Assembly (NCBI GenBank): GCA_023301395.1
Contig: JALZUY010000040.1
Location: 1 to 8,405 of the forward strand
Length of the DNA stretch: 8,405 nucleotides
Reading direction: 5' to 3'
Origin: Nonlabens sp.
GTDB taxonomy: Bacteria; Bacteroidota; Bacteroidia; Flavobacteriales; Flavobacteriaceae
The first letter of the stretch is position 1. Each line of letters opens with the position of its first letter. A program made the translations under genes and the position numbers. This document shows positions 1 to 6,328 of this stretch, piece after piece. The notes under the pieces were generated by a model. That model was not told where the DNA came from. It made no database searches and saw nothing but the letters and a program-made list of their open reading frames with translations.

Positions 1-74
1 GTATATAAATATATCCTATCTTTTCTACAAAACAAACAAATTCTAATAGATCCTAATGGATTTTTTAGAACTAG

Positions 75-188
75 TGTATATGAGCAATTTAGTGAATTTA
101 TATTGTTTTGTCCTACAAATGAGGTGTATATGAGAACTTTTTACGCAATCGTGACCTATTGCGCTTTTGGTTGTATATGAGCACTTTT
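75..188. repeat. three spaced direct repeats, TGTATATGAG core
   Basis: Three copies of about 16 bp start at 75, 125 and 172, so the period is 50 and then 47 bases. All share TGTATATGAG, followed by CAATTT, AACTTTT and CACTTTT. The spacers between copies are not alike. Each copy contains ATATGAG, so the plus strand reads as a chain of mini-ORFs of 17, 16 and 6 codons (80-133, 130-180, 177-197), and each TGA overlaps the next ATG. The array may be clustered protein-binding sites, part of a larger repeat array cut by the window edge, or a translated leader. The repeat itself is plainly visible; its role is unknown. Confidence 0.6.
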
Positions 189-190
189 GA

Positions 191-208
191 ATATTAAACG
201 TTTAATAT
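191..208. repeat. 18-bp perfect AT-rich palindrome
   Basis: ATATTAAACGTTTAATAT is a perfect inverted repeat with no loop, nine bases per arm. It lies 3 bases after the last direct repeat of the left-end array and about 18 bases beyond the terminator T-tract of the minus-strand gene. A loopless palindrome of this size fits a dimeric regulator's operator better than an RNA hairpin. No gene that it would control is visible in the window. Confidence 0.5.
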
Positions 209-225
209 CTTTTATTTTACAACAT

Positions 226-247
226 AAAAAAATACTGCAATAGCAGT
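226..247 (-). terminator. weak intrinsic terminator after the DUF5686 gene
   Basis: On the minus strand ACTGC and GCAGT form a 5-bp stem around a TATT loop (234-247), followed by one A and seven Ts (226-232). It lies about 75 bases past the stop codon of the DUF5686 gene and points the right way to end it. The stem is short, so termination may be partial. Confidence 0.55.
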
Positions 248-322
248 GATTTTATTTCAATACATTTCAAAACCGCGAGCTCTTAGGAATTGGTTTTTCG
301 CGCAAGCGGAACAGGTATAGTG

Positions 323-2806
323 CTACAACCCAAAATTGATTCCTACCACAAAGGCGCCATAATTGCGACCGCTCGTGAAACTGTGTACATAATCCACACG
401 GAACGGACGGAATTTACCAAAACCGATATTGTCTATTCCTGCGCTCGCCTCAAAGTAGGGCTTGCGGTCTGTAAAGAGCGCTTTACCGCTCAAGATCAAG
501 TCATAGTTCATCTTGTTCAATCCTGGGACTTTACCGAGTAAAAAGCCTTTAAAATCGTGCTGTATGTGTGCTTGTGCATAATCACCGTTTGTGCTATAAT
601 CATAGTAGTTGAGTAAGCCAAAACCGTATGGATTCAAGGCTTGTAATTTATAGCGCAGTCTATTACCGTTAAAGTGTTTTGCGTCTATAAAGGATCTATT
701 CTCACCTTCAAGAACGGTTCCTGCGTTTACCCAGTAACTGGTGCGACCTACGTTGCCCATGTCAAATCCTTGATACAGGTTTGCGCTAAACTCGTGGAAG
801 TTATAATCGCTATTACTAGCGCCCAGTCCACCTTCATAGTTCAATTGTATGGTTGGGTACTTGCCGCCGTTTCCTATATTGAATTTTTGGTCTGGATAGC
901 TCATAAATTTTTGCCCAGGTCTTATGGTAAGTCCTAGATTTACTTTTACAATCTCGTGTTCATCTACTACGGCAAGACGATTGTTATCCAGTATTAGTGG
1001 ATTGTTACTTGTGTAATCCACATCGCTTTGTTTGAACCATACTTGGTCTGTATTATTATTGAGCGGTTGTCTTTTTTCATATCCTGCACTGGCGCTTAGT
1101 CCTATACCGTTTGAGATTTCTTGATAGAAACTTGCTCCTGCATAATCGACTTCATAGAACTTAGCAAAATTGCGTTCAAAGGCGAGACTGGAAATCGTAT
1201 TCTCCAGCGCACTAATGGGTTCACTATTATTGATTTGTCTCGCAGCGGTTCCTCCATAGACAGAGATCCTTCTATTATTAAAACGGTTGAATCTAAATGA
1301 GGCTGTGGCACTGTATCTCAAACGATCGTCGGCAGTTCCATAATTGATATCAGTTCCTACATAAAGTGTGCGCGTGTAGTCGTCATTATATCCTTTAAAA
1401 TAGTTAAAACCTGTTCCTAGTATATATCCTTGAACGGTATTGAATCCTTTAAATGCGCCAGCGCCCGCAAGTCCTTCATAGGTAAATCGCTCATTTTTAT
1501 TACTGTTTCTGTGTGTGTAACCAAATAGTACATCTGTAAGTTTGAATTTATTACGTACCGCATCTACACTGTCTTTATATTTAGGATCATTGCGTACCGC
1601 GGCTATACTGTCCTTTTTTACATAATCTGTAGCTTCTTCTACAGTAAGCGGAATTGGGCGTTTTTTATTCCAGTAAAGACTGTCTTTCTCGTTTGCGTCT
1701 GCCTCAAATTTCAAGACCTCAGCTCCAAAGAACTTTTTATCAAAGTTGGGTTTGAAATCATAGTTGGTATAATTTGCTATAAAACGCCCTTTACCTTTAA
1801 ATGCAAAAAAGCTAAAAGCAAAATCTATAGACTGCGATCTCTTGATCCAGTCGCCACTGCTTTCTTCATAACTAAAAGATTGATTGAAAACCAACTCTTC
1901 AATGATGGGAACGTTTATATTCTCGCCCAGTGTTTTAAGCTCCAGTCCATAGATGGTCCACTGGTCTTCTATAATGTAAATCGTGCCGTTAAAGGTGTTG
2001 TCCTTAGGTCGTTTTGAGGTTACCTCAATCTTATTGATCAAGAAATTATTGTCGTCATAGAATGTTCCTACGAGCTTGTACTTGTAATATCCCAGTGCAT
2101 AGTCAGCAATAGGAGAGACGATGCGGTTGTTGAGGTCGATGTTATTGTTGTAGAAATTAAAATCAGCACTCTCAGCAGTATTCACAGAGAATCCATTATC
2201 ATCTCCACTTATTTTACTGGCTACGATGCGTTCCTTGAAATTATCTGGAGCCTGGTAAGCAATTTCAGAAACCGTTTCAGACAGGTAAACAATACCGCTG
2301 CGAGAAATTGAATCCAGTGAGCCGTCCAGATCACCTATCTCAGCACCCATAAATTTCTCAGGAACATCTTCCATGCGCCATATTCCACGTGAGTAGAAAT
2401 CTGCTTTATAGCTAGCAAACTTTTTGCGATTAGCTTCTCTATTATTTATCGCCTCACGTATCACGCGATATGCAGGATCCTCGCCGTTTGTGATTTCTAC
2501 CGCTTCTAGTGTGTTTAATTCCTCAATGAGCGTTACGTCCTGTTGTAATGGCGTGCCTTTATAAGCGATATCGATTGTTTGTGATTTGTAGCCTAGCGAC
2601 TGGTATACTACTTTGTAATCACCGTTTGCTGGTAGTTTAAGTATGTACTGACCGCTATTATTGGTCGTGGTACCTACATAAGTTCCTTCCACATAGATGG
2701 ATGCAAACGCGATAGGTTCTTTACTGGAGTCGTACAATGTTCCTGATAATTGTGCTTGCGCAAATGCGAAACATAACAACATCAAGAAAGAAAGAGCACT
2801 TTTCAT
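323..2806 (-). CDS. DUF5686 / carboxypeptidase-regulatory-like outer-membrane protein
   Basis: This is an 827-residue exported protein. Residues 1-18 form a signal peptide ending AFAQA before QLSG. Residues of about 20-95 match a carboxypeptidase-D regulatory-like (CarbopepD_reg_2) beta-sandwich, with the typical run SGTLYDSSKEPIAFASIYVEG and the later TTNNSGQY and YQSLGYKSQ. From about residue 109 (EDPAYRVIREAINNR, then KADFYSRG) to the end it reads as DUF5686, whose long C-terminal half alternates aromatic and polar residues as an outer-membrane beta-barrel does, ending FVVGINFGL. The family is widespread in Bacteroidota and its biochemical role is not settled; a cell-surface or outer-membrane assembly or transport role is inferred. 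The TonB-receptor plug domain that often follows this regulatory domain is not evident. The ATG at 2806 is chosen because the signal peptide follows at once. No strong Shine-Dalgarno is present, as is usual for the phylum. An imperfect inverted repeat lies 25 bases upstream. The gene looks intact and is probably transcribed alone. Confidence 0.9.
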   Translation of the reverse strand: MKSALSFLMLLCFAFAQAQLSGTLYDSSKEPIAFASIYVEGTYVGTTTNNSGQYILKLPANGDYKVVYQSLGYKSQTIDIAYKGTPLQQDVTLIEELNTLEAVEITNGEDPAYRVIREAINNREANRKKFASYKADFYSRGIWRMEDVPEKFMGAEIGDLDGSLDSISRSGIVYLSETVSEIAYQAPDNFKERIVASKISGDDNGFSVNTAESADFNFYNNNIDLNNRIVSPIADYALGYYKYKLVGTFYDDNNFLINKIEVTSKRPKDNTFNGTIYIIEDQWTIYGLELKTLGENINVPIIEELVFNQSFSYEESSGDWIKRSQSIDFAFSFFAFKGKGRFIANYTNYDFKPNFDKKFFGAEVLKFEADANEKDSLYWNKKRPIPLTVEEATDYVKKDSIAAVRNDPKYKDSVDAVRNKFKLTDVLFGYTHRNSNKNERFTYEGLAGAGAFKGFNTVQGYILGTGFNYFKGYNDDYTRTLYVGTDINYGTADDRLRYSATASFRFNRFNNRRISVYGGTAARQINNSEPISALENTISSLAFERNFAKFYEVDYAGASFYQEISNGIGLSASAGYEKRQPLNNNTDQVWFKQSDVDYTSNNPLILDNNRLAVVDEHEIVKVNLGLTIRPGQKFMSYPDQKFNIGNGGKYPTIQLNYEGGLGASNSDYNFHEFSANLYQGFDMGNVGRTSYWVNAGTVLEGENRSFIDAKHFNGNRLRYKLQALNPYGFGLLNYYDYSTNGDYAQAHIQHDFKGFLLGKVPGLNKMNYDLILSGKALFTDRKPYFEASAGIDNIGFGKFRPFRVDYVHSFTSGRNYGAFVVGINFGL

Positions 2807-2830
2807 AAGATTTGGTTTATTGGGTAGTTA

Positions 2831-2853
2831 GCCTAGTAACGTAATTACAAGGC
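2831..2853 (-). promoter_or_regulatory. imperfect inverted repeat in the DUF5686 leader
   Basis: The arms GCCTaGTAA and TTACaAGGC pair at eight of nine positions across a 5-base centre, ending about 25 bases upstream of the start codon. It could be an operator overlapping the core promoter or a hairpin in the 5' untranslated RNA. Only the symmetry is seen; the function is inferred. Confidence 0.35.
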
Positions 2854-2921
2854 ATTTCATATAAGAGACGTCGTTTTTTTAAAATGGTTGTCTGGATTTA
2901 GGAAAAGTTTAGTTTTTTTAA

Positions 2922-2945
2922 TCGGTGAGTCGGTGAGTCGGTGAG
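2922..2945. repeat. tandem octamer (TCGGTGAG)x3
   Basis: Three perfect head-to-tail copies of TCGGTGAG make up 24 bp about 115-140 bases upstream of the DUF5686 start. A perfect short tandem repeat in a promoter-proximal gap can change copy number by slippage. It is not coding. Confidence 0.85.
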
Positions 2946-2953
2946 AATTTCAA

Positions 2954-3000
2954 TGTCAGTTCGATCGCAGCCTGCTTGCTGGTATAGGCAGGTCGAGAAC
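2954..3000. repeat. composite palindromic intergenic element
   Basis: TGTCAGTTCGATCGCAG and TCGAGAAC flank an inner hairpin with arms CCTGC (2971-2975) and GCAGG (2988-2992). The outer ends GTTCGA and TCGAGAAC are also roughly inverted, so the whole folds as one long interrupted stem. The outer parts resemble a short intergenic motif (GTTCGAnnGnAGTCGAGAAC type) that I associate from memory with Flavobacteriaceae, here split by a hairpin of about 22 bp. Not verified by any search. Confidence 0.5.
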
Positions 3001-3006
3001 AGGTCG

Positions 3007-3042
3007 TTTATAAGAATGAGTTTTTGAGTCTTGACTTATAAA
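3007..3042. repeat. TTTATAAG/CTTATAAA inverted repeat
   Basis: A perfect 8-bp inverted repeat (3007-3014 and 3035-3042) encloses 20 bases. It has no T-tract after it on either strand, so it is not an intrinsic terminator. It could be a spaced binding site or a chance AT-rich match. Confidence 0.35.
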
Positions 3043-3061
3043 GATTGTTATTTCCATGAAT

Positions 3062-3080
3062 TTCTGCACTTGATGCGGAA
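3062..3080. repeat. REP-like hairpin with CACTTGATG centre
   Basis: TTCTGCA and TGCGGAA pair over seven positions (one T-G wobble) around a CTTGA loop. The core resembles TTCCGCACTTGATGCGGAA palindromes that I recall as dispersed intergenic repeats in Bacteroidota, with two arm bases changed. It is likely a decayed copy of such an element. Confidence 0.45.
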
Positions 3081-3096
3081 TCTGCTTTTTTAATTT

Positions 3097-3157
3097 AAGT
3101 ATCTCAAACAGCCTTTCCCTTCAGGCGAAGGGAAAACAGATACTTCGGCTTACCGAA
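3097..3157. repeat. nested hairpin cluster
   Basis: Outer arms AAGTATCT (3097-3104) and AGATACTT (3138-3145) pair perfectly. Inside them TTTCCCTT (3114-3121) and AAGGGAAA (3128-3135) form a perfect 8-bp stem with a CAGGCG loop. Directly after, and overlapping the outer arm by two bases, TTCGG and CCGAA (3144-3157) form a third stem with a CTTA loop. With no T-tract following, this looks like a REP- or MITE-like element, or a structured RNA 3' end for the gene ending at 3206, rather than an intrinsic terminator. Confidence 0.55.
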
Positions 3158-3205
3158 TATCAAAAGGGTTTGAAAAACGGATGGTGGTTTAAGTACCAAT
3201 GAACT

Positions 3206-3687
3206 TTATTCCAATTCTATAGTCTTAGGTTTCATAACACTATAAACTGGATAGCCATAAATTCGATAAGACTTTATATAGGTGACATCAATACTTGTCA
3301 GGCTTATTTCGGAGTGTGGTGCGTATATAATTCCAAAATAATCTATTCCTAAAACAAGTCCAGTATGAGATAGAATGGCTTTATGGAAACCATCTTGTTT
3401 TGGTTTGTAAATGGACAGATTTAAATCACTTAACCAGCGGTCTTCTATCGAAATATTCAAATTGTTTGAACTTAGAGATGGTAAATTCAAAGATTGAGAT
3501 GGTAGCGGTTCATCTTTTTTAGAAATCTGCAATAAAGTTGAAACAAGAATAATAATACTCAGCGTCTTATTGCGATGCTGAAAAATATTTTCCCGTATCT
3601 GATTAATCCACCTATCACATGAATGAGGTAACCCAAGCAAATAAGATTAATCAATGCAAGAACTACATGTATTATATTATCTAACAT
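3206..3687 (-). pseudogene. small membrane protein, apparently frameshifted, unrecognised family
   Basis: I do not recognise the family. From the ATG at 3687, preceded by an A-rich leader (AAATAAATA) and an in-frame TAA, a 42-codon frame runs to a TGA at 3559-3561. It encodes a hydrophobic segment (about residues 4-28, rich in I, L and V) and then a basic loop (RYGK). A second frame continues to a TAA at 3206-3208. It encodes another hydrophobic stretch (TLSIIILVSTLLQI), a Ser/Pro/Asn-rich linker and a beta-like C-terminal part of about 80 residues ending KPKTIELE. The second frame has no ATG or GTG before its last few codons; its only early start is a TTG at 3640. The total of 482 bases is one short of 161 codons, so adding one base in the overlap (for example in the T5 run of GGGAAAATATTTTTC near 3582-3594) gives one 160-residue two-helix protein. 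A true deletion, a sequencing error or recoding are all possible. It follows the M14 peptidase gene by 58 bases on the same strand and may be co-transcribed with it. Confidence 0.6.
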
Positions 3688-3712
3688 TATTTATTTTCAT
3701 TAAACTCAATTA

Positions 3713-3728
3713 CCCAACAACCCAACAA
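3713..3728. repeat. tandem octamer (CCCAACAA)x2
   Basis: Two perfect copies of CCCAACAA, followed by CC, lie in the 58-base gap between the M14 gene and the small membrane-protein gene. On the transcribed strand this reads as TTGTTGGG repeats. It is simple sequence with no known role. Confidence 0.6.
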
Positions 3729-3745
3729 CCTTTCACCTAAAAAAC

Positions 3746-6253
3746 CTACATTTCCTCAGCAAAGAAAATGGCGTTCATCAACAGTTTATTAGTTCCATAC
3801 CAGAATGCTCTAAACTGTGTATTATCTGTAAAACCTATGACATCTCCACGGCCATAATTTTTATGTTGGAATGGTACGGTATTTTTCAACGCCTCTAAAT
3901 TCTTGTCAGAGATATAACCGCTCATTAATGGATTGTCCGTATAACGAATCGGGTTACGGAACGAGTCTTTACTAGGTTCTACAAAAATTGTCGTGTTTCT
4001 AAACATAGGCAATTGATCATCTTTAAAACCAAAAGCGATAGGATGTGATAGATCTAATTTGGTTTCAAAAATAGCTCCACCTATATTTTGCGCTCCATAG
4101 AAATCAGAACGTTCCTCAAACCTGATGTTATTTGCTGGATTTTTTATTGATTTAAAAATAAGCGGTAATAATTTTGCTTTGCTCATCCATCTTAATGCAC
4201 TGCGATAGCCTATTAAAGTACCACCAGCACGTGTCCATTCTTTGAGTTGATCAATCACTTCATTTTCTGGACTGCCATTAGTACTAGGAACAATGATCGT
4301 ATTGTAACGCGATAAATCTTTACGGTTGATGTCGTTGATATCAATTTTAGTCACCATAATATCATATCGTTGATCTAGTAAATGCCAGATCTCACCAGCG
4401 TCATAAGGATTGATTCCATCACCAGTAAGTAAAGCGATTTTAGGTTGTTTCAACGCTCTGAATTGACGCGAACCTAAATCGATTCCTGTGGTTAGACCAG
4501 ATTGCACACCTTCAAAATTAATACCTTCATGGATTGAAATATCACCTAGACGATCAGCAAACTCTCCTGCATCCCATTTTTGATTTTGAACAGGAATTAA
4601 AATGGTTCCATATTCATAATCTTTTCCTTCGATACTGAATTTTTCCATTGCTACTTTAGCTCTGATTCCTTCAGATAAAAGAATGTTTAAAATCGTAGGT
4701 GTTTTATATTCATTCCATCGCATTAGATATGAATAGTCAGAAGTGGTTATATCGCCAATACCGTATTTGACTTCTATTCCATTTGTGCCATCACTCAAAC
4801 TCGCATTCTCATCATAATCCATATCAAATGCTAGTGGAAAAGTCCACGCACTAATGTCATAAAACAAACTATCTTGAAAAGAAGTACGCTTCTCAAACAT
4901 CGCTTGAATTAATCGAGAATTCTTCTGGTTCTTTGGAACTATGTAAGCATAATCTTTTTTATAGGTTTTACCGTTTTTAGTTACGTCGTTTTTTAATGAG
5001 CGTACTTCTATTTTGTGTCTCATTAAAATATCTGCTAGCGCATCAGTTCTTCCAGCATCAGTATGATCTCCAAAGATGATAGCTCCAGTGCCTACTTCTT
5101 TACGAGCATCGGTATAAAACTTTTTGTGATAATCTAGGATTTCTTGTCGCATACTCACTGCTGCTTTCAACGTGCTTATTCCTGCCGTAAACTGGTTGCG
5201 TATGGTGAATGGAAATGTCAATACTCCATTTTCAGAATTTTGTGCATGACCACGAGAGCTTGCTTGCTCAAAAAGGATTCCTATAGAACCATTCACATCA
5301 GGAAAAGTAGATCCTTTTCCATAATAGAAGTCATCATAACTTTCCTCAGTATAATAAAGGGATCCTATTTTGTTTAGTTCTGCCGCGTGAAAATCTCCTA
5401 TTTTACGAGTGAGTTGCTGGTTCATCGCTGGAGTTAATGGATGTGTGCGTGATGGAATTCCAGGTTGGAAAAAGAAAGTCGCATTTGTTCCCATCTCGTG
5501 ATGGTCGGTTAATATGTTAGGCATCCAGCTATGGAATGTTTCTATACGTGCTTGAGATTCTGGTAATTGAACGGGTAACCAGTCTCGATTCATATCAAAC
5601 CAATAATGATTGGTACGTCCACCAGGCCATGTTTCTTTGTACTCACGATCATAAGAATCGGGATTTACGTTTTTACTTTTATGTTGATTTACCCAATCAG
5701 CAAAACGTTGTAATCCATCGGGATTAAGACTTGGGTCTAGAAGAATTATGGTGTTTTTTAATAAATCATCCATTTCAGTTCCTTGCCCAGCGGCTAAGTG
5801 ATAGGCGAGAAGTAGTGCTGCGTTTGCTCCACTAGCTTCATTACCATGGATAGAAAAACCTTGATAAACGACTATAGGCATATCTGCCGTTGATGCATTA
5901 CTGCCATCTGATAGATCTACATGGTCTGCCTTAATCTTTTCAAGATTGTTATGATTCTCAGAAGAAGTAATGGTGAGTAATAAAAGCGGTCTGCCTTCAT
6001 AGGTTGTTCCACGATTTTCTAATGTAATGCGATCAGACTGGTTTGCAAGTACTCGCATATATTCTGTAAGCTTATCGTGAGTCACATGCCATTTTCCAGG
6101 GACATATCCCAGTATTTCTTGCGGTGTGGAGATCTCACTGTTATAGGTAACGTTGTCTGGTAAGTAATAATTTAAGGTTGGGTCTACAAGTGATTGTGCT
6201 GTTACCGCTTTCGCGAAAGCGAAAACTAGAATCATCAATAATGCTCTATACAT
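3746..6253 (-). CDS. secreted M14 family zinc carboxypeptidase
   Basis: This is an 835-residue exported metallopeptidase expected to remove C-terminal residues from peptides or act on cell-wall peptides, in the periplasm or outside the cell. Residues 1-19 form a signal peptide (FAFAKAVTA before QS). The peptidase domain covers about residues 60-350. It shows the zinc motif HGNE (His136, Glu139), the NPDG run at 177-180, the substrate-binding DMNRDW (Asn222, Arg223), a probable third zinc ligand in DHHEMG (His251 or His252), and a catalytic glutamate in GILFEQ (Glu329). The active site therefore looks complete. Residues of about 603-700 (PKIALLTGDGINPYDAGEIW, then IIVPSTNG and WTRAGGTLIGYRS) resemble a class I glutamine-amidotransferase-like fold, as in long Bacteroidota M14 proteins; no catalytic Cys is visible there, so it is probably structural. 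The ATG at 6253 is supported by the signal peptide; Met7 is a possible alternative. No type IX sorting domain is evident at the C terminus (FFAEEM). An intrinsic terminator ends less than 20 bases upstream of the start codon, leaving little room for an independent promoter. Confidence 0.9.
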   Translation of the reverse strand: MYRALLMILVFAFAKAVTAQSLVDPTLNYYLPDNVTYNSEISTPQEILGYVPGKWHVTHDKLTEYMRVLANQSDRITLENRGTTYEGRPLLLLTITSSENHNNLEKIKADHVDLSDGSNASTADMPIVVYQGFSIHGNEASGANAALLLAYHLAAGQGTEMDDLLKNTIILLDPSLNPDGLQRFADWVNQHKSKNVNPDSYDREYKETWPGGRTNHYWFDMNRDWLPVQLPESQARIETFHSWMPNILTDHHEMGTNATFFFQPGIPSRTHPLTPAMNQQLTRKIGDFHAAELNKIGSLYYTEESYDDFYYGKGSTFPDVNGSIGILFEQASSRGHAQNSENGVLTFPFTIRNQFTAGISTLKAAVSMRQEILDYHKKFYTDARKEVGTGAIIFGDHTDAGRTDALADILMRHKIEVRSLKNDVTKNGKTYKKDYAYIVPKNQKNSRLIQAMFEKRTSFQDSLFYDISAWTFPLAFDMDYDENASLSDGTNGIEVKYGIGDITTSDYSYLMRWNEYKTPTILNILLSEGIRAKVAMEKFSIEGKDYEYGTILIPVQNQKWDAGEFADRLGDISIHEGINFEGVQSGLTTGIDLGSRQFRALKQPKIALLTGDGINPYDAGEIWHLLDQRYDIMVTKIDINDINRKDLSRYNTIIVPSTNGSPENEVIDQLKEWTRAGGTLIGYRSALRWMSKAKLLPLIFKSIKNPANNIRFEERSDFYGAQNIGGAIFETKLDLSHPIAFGFKDDQLPMFRNTTIFVEPSKDSFRNPIRYTDNPLMSGYISDKNLEALKNTVPFQHKNYGRGDVIGFTDNTQFRAFWYGTNKLLMNAIFFAEEM
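6206..6221. repeat. 16-bp palindrome CGCTTTCGCGAAAGCG inside the signal-peptide codons
   Basis: A perfect loopless 16-bp palindrome lies within the M14 gene and encodes the AFAKA part of its signal peptide. From memory, this octamer pair is strongly over-represented in some marine Flavobacteriaceae, much like HIP1 in cyanobacteria; I cannot count copies here. The palindrome is certain, the genome-wide abundance is recalled. Confidence 0.65.
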
Positions 6254-6271
6254 AGTGTGGTGTTAAAGTCT

Positions 6272-6306
6272 AAAAATAAAAAAAGCCTTTCAGTTAGAAA
6301 GGCTTT
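6272..6306 (-). terminator. strong intrinsic terminator after the DUF3276 gene
   Basis: On the minus strand AAAGCCTTTC and GAAAGGCTTT pair perfectly over 10 bp around a TAACT loop (6282-6306), followed by a T-rich tract TTTTATTTTT (6272-6281). It begins 23 bases after the DUF3276 stop codon. On the plus strand only three Ts follow the stem before AAG, so it acts mainly on the minus strand. The T-tract ends 18 bases before the M14 start codon. Confidence 0.88.
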
Positions 6307-6328
6307 AAGAAATATTTATGTCGGTTTT

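Larger units (their letters stand above)
1..322. other. gene-free left end with repeats and a terminator
   Basis: No convincing protein gene is seen here on either strand. The stretch holds three spaced direct repeats (75-188), a small inverted repeat CGCAAT/ATTGCG with an 8-base loop (144-163), an 18-bp perfect palindrome (191-208), and the terminator of the minus-strand gene that ends at 323. A sequence at 294-307 (TTTTCGCGCAAGCG) looks like a degraded copy of the palindrome found at 6206-6221. The left 60 bases are very AT-rich and show nothing I can name. Confidence 0.7.
2807..3205. other. 399-bp gene-free gap crowded with palindromes
   Basis: No ORF with coding character is seen here. 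From right to left it holds a nested hairpin cluster (3097-3157), a GC-containing hairpin (3062-3080), a TTTATAAG/CTTATAAA inverted repeat (3007-3042), a composite palindromic element (2954-3000), a three-copy octamer tandem repeat (2922-2945), and the leader of the DUF5686 gene with an inverted repeat (2831-2853). The promoter of the DUF5686 gene should lie here, but I find no good TAnnTTTG -7 box. None of the hairpins is followed by a T-tract on either strand, so none is a convincing intrinsic terminator for the gene ending at 3206. Confidence 0.75.

Noticed and set aside
75..188. CRISPR array
   Set aside because: The repeats are only about 16 bp and imperfect, there are just three, and no cas gene is present.
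290..541. Plus-strand ORF of 83 codons
   Set aside because: It lies mostly antisense to the C-terminal barrel of the DUF5686 protein, has no leader features, and its residues show no domain. The same holds for plus-strand frames at 674-937, 5144-5377, 5536-5727, 6482-6679, 7132-7347 and 7642-7836.
1102..1311. Second minus-strand frame inside the DUF5686 gene
   Set aside because: It overlaps fully a well-supported coding frame on the same strand and has no recognisable content.
2815..2881. Promoter of the DUF5686 gene (TACGTTAC or TATATGAA as -7 box)
   Set aside because: Both miss the TTTG half of the TAnnTTTG consensus, and no well-spaced -33 element supports either.
3097..3145. Intrinsic terminator for the small membrane gene
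   Set aside because: The stems are good, but no T-tract follows on either strand; on the minus strand the next bases are GGCTGTTTGAG.
3206..3640. A 144-residue protein starting at the TTG at 3640
   Set aside because: TTG starts are rare in Bacteroidota, a TAA lies three codons upstream, and its first 25 residues run out of frame with the better ATG-started frame. The frameshifted 3687-3206 model explains the region better.
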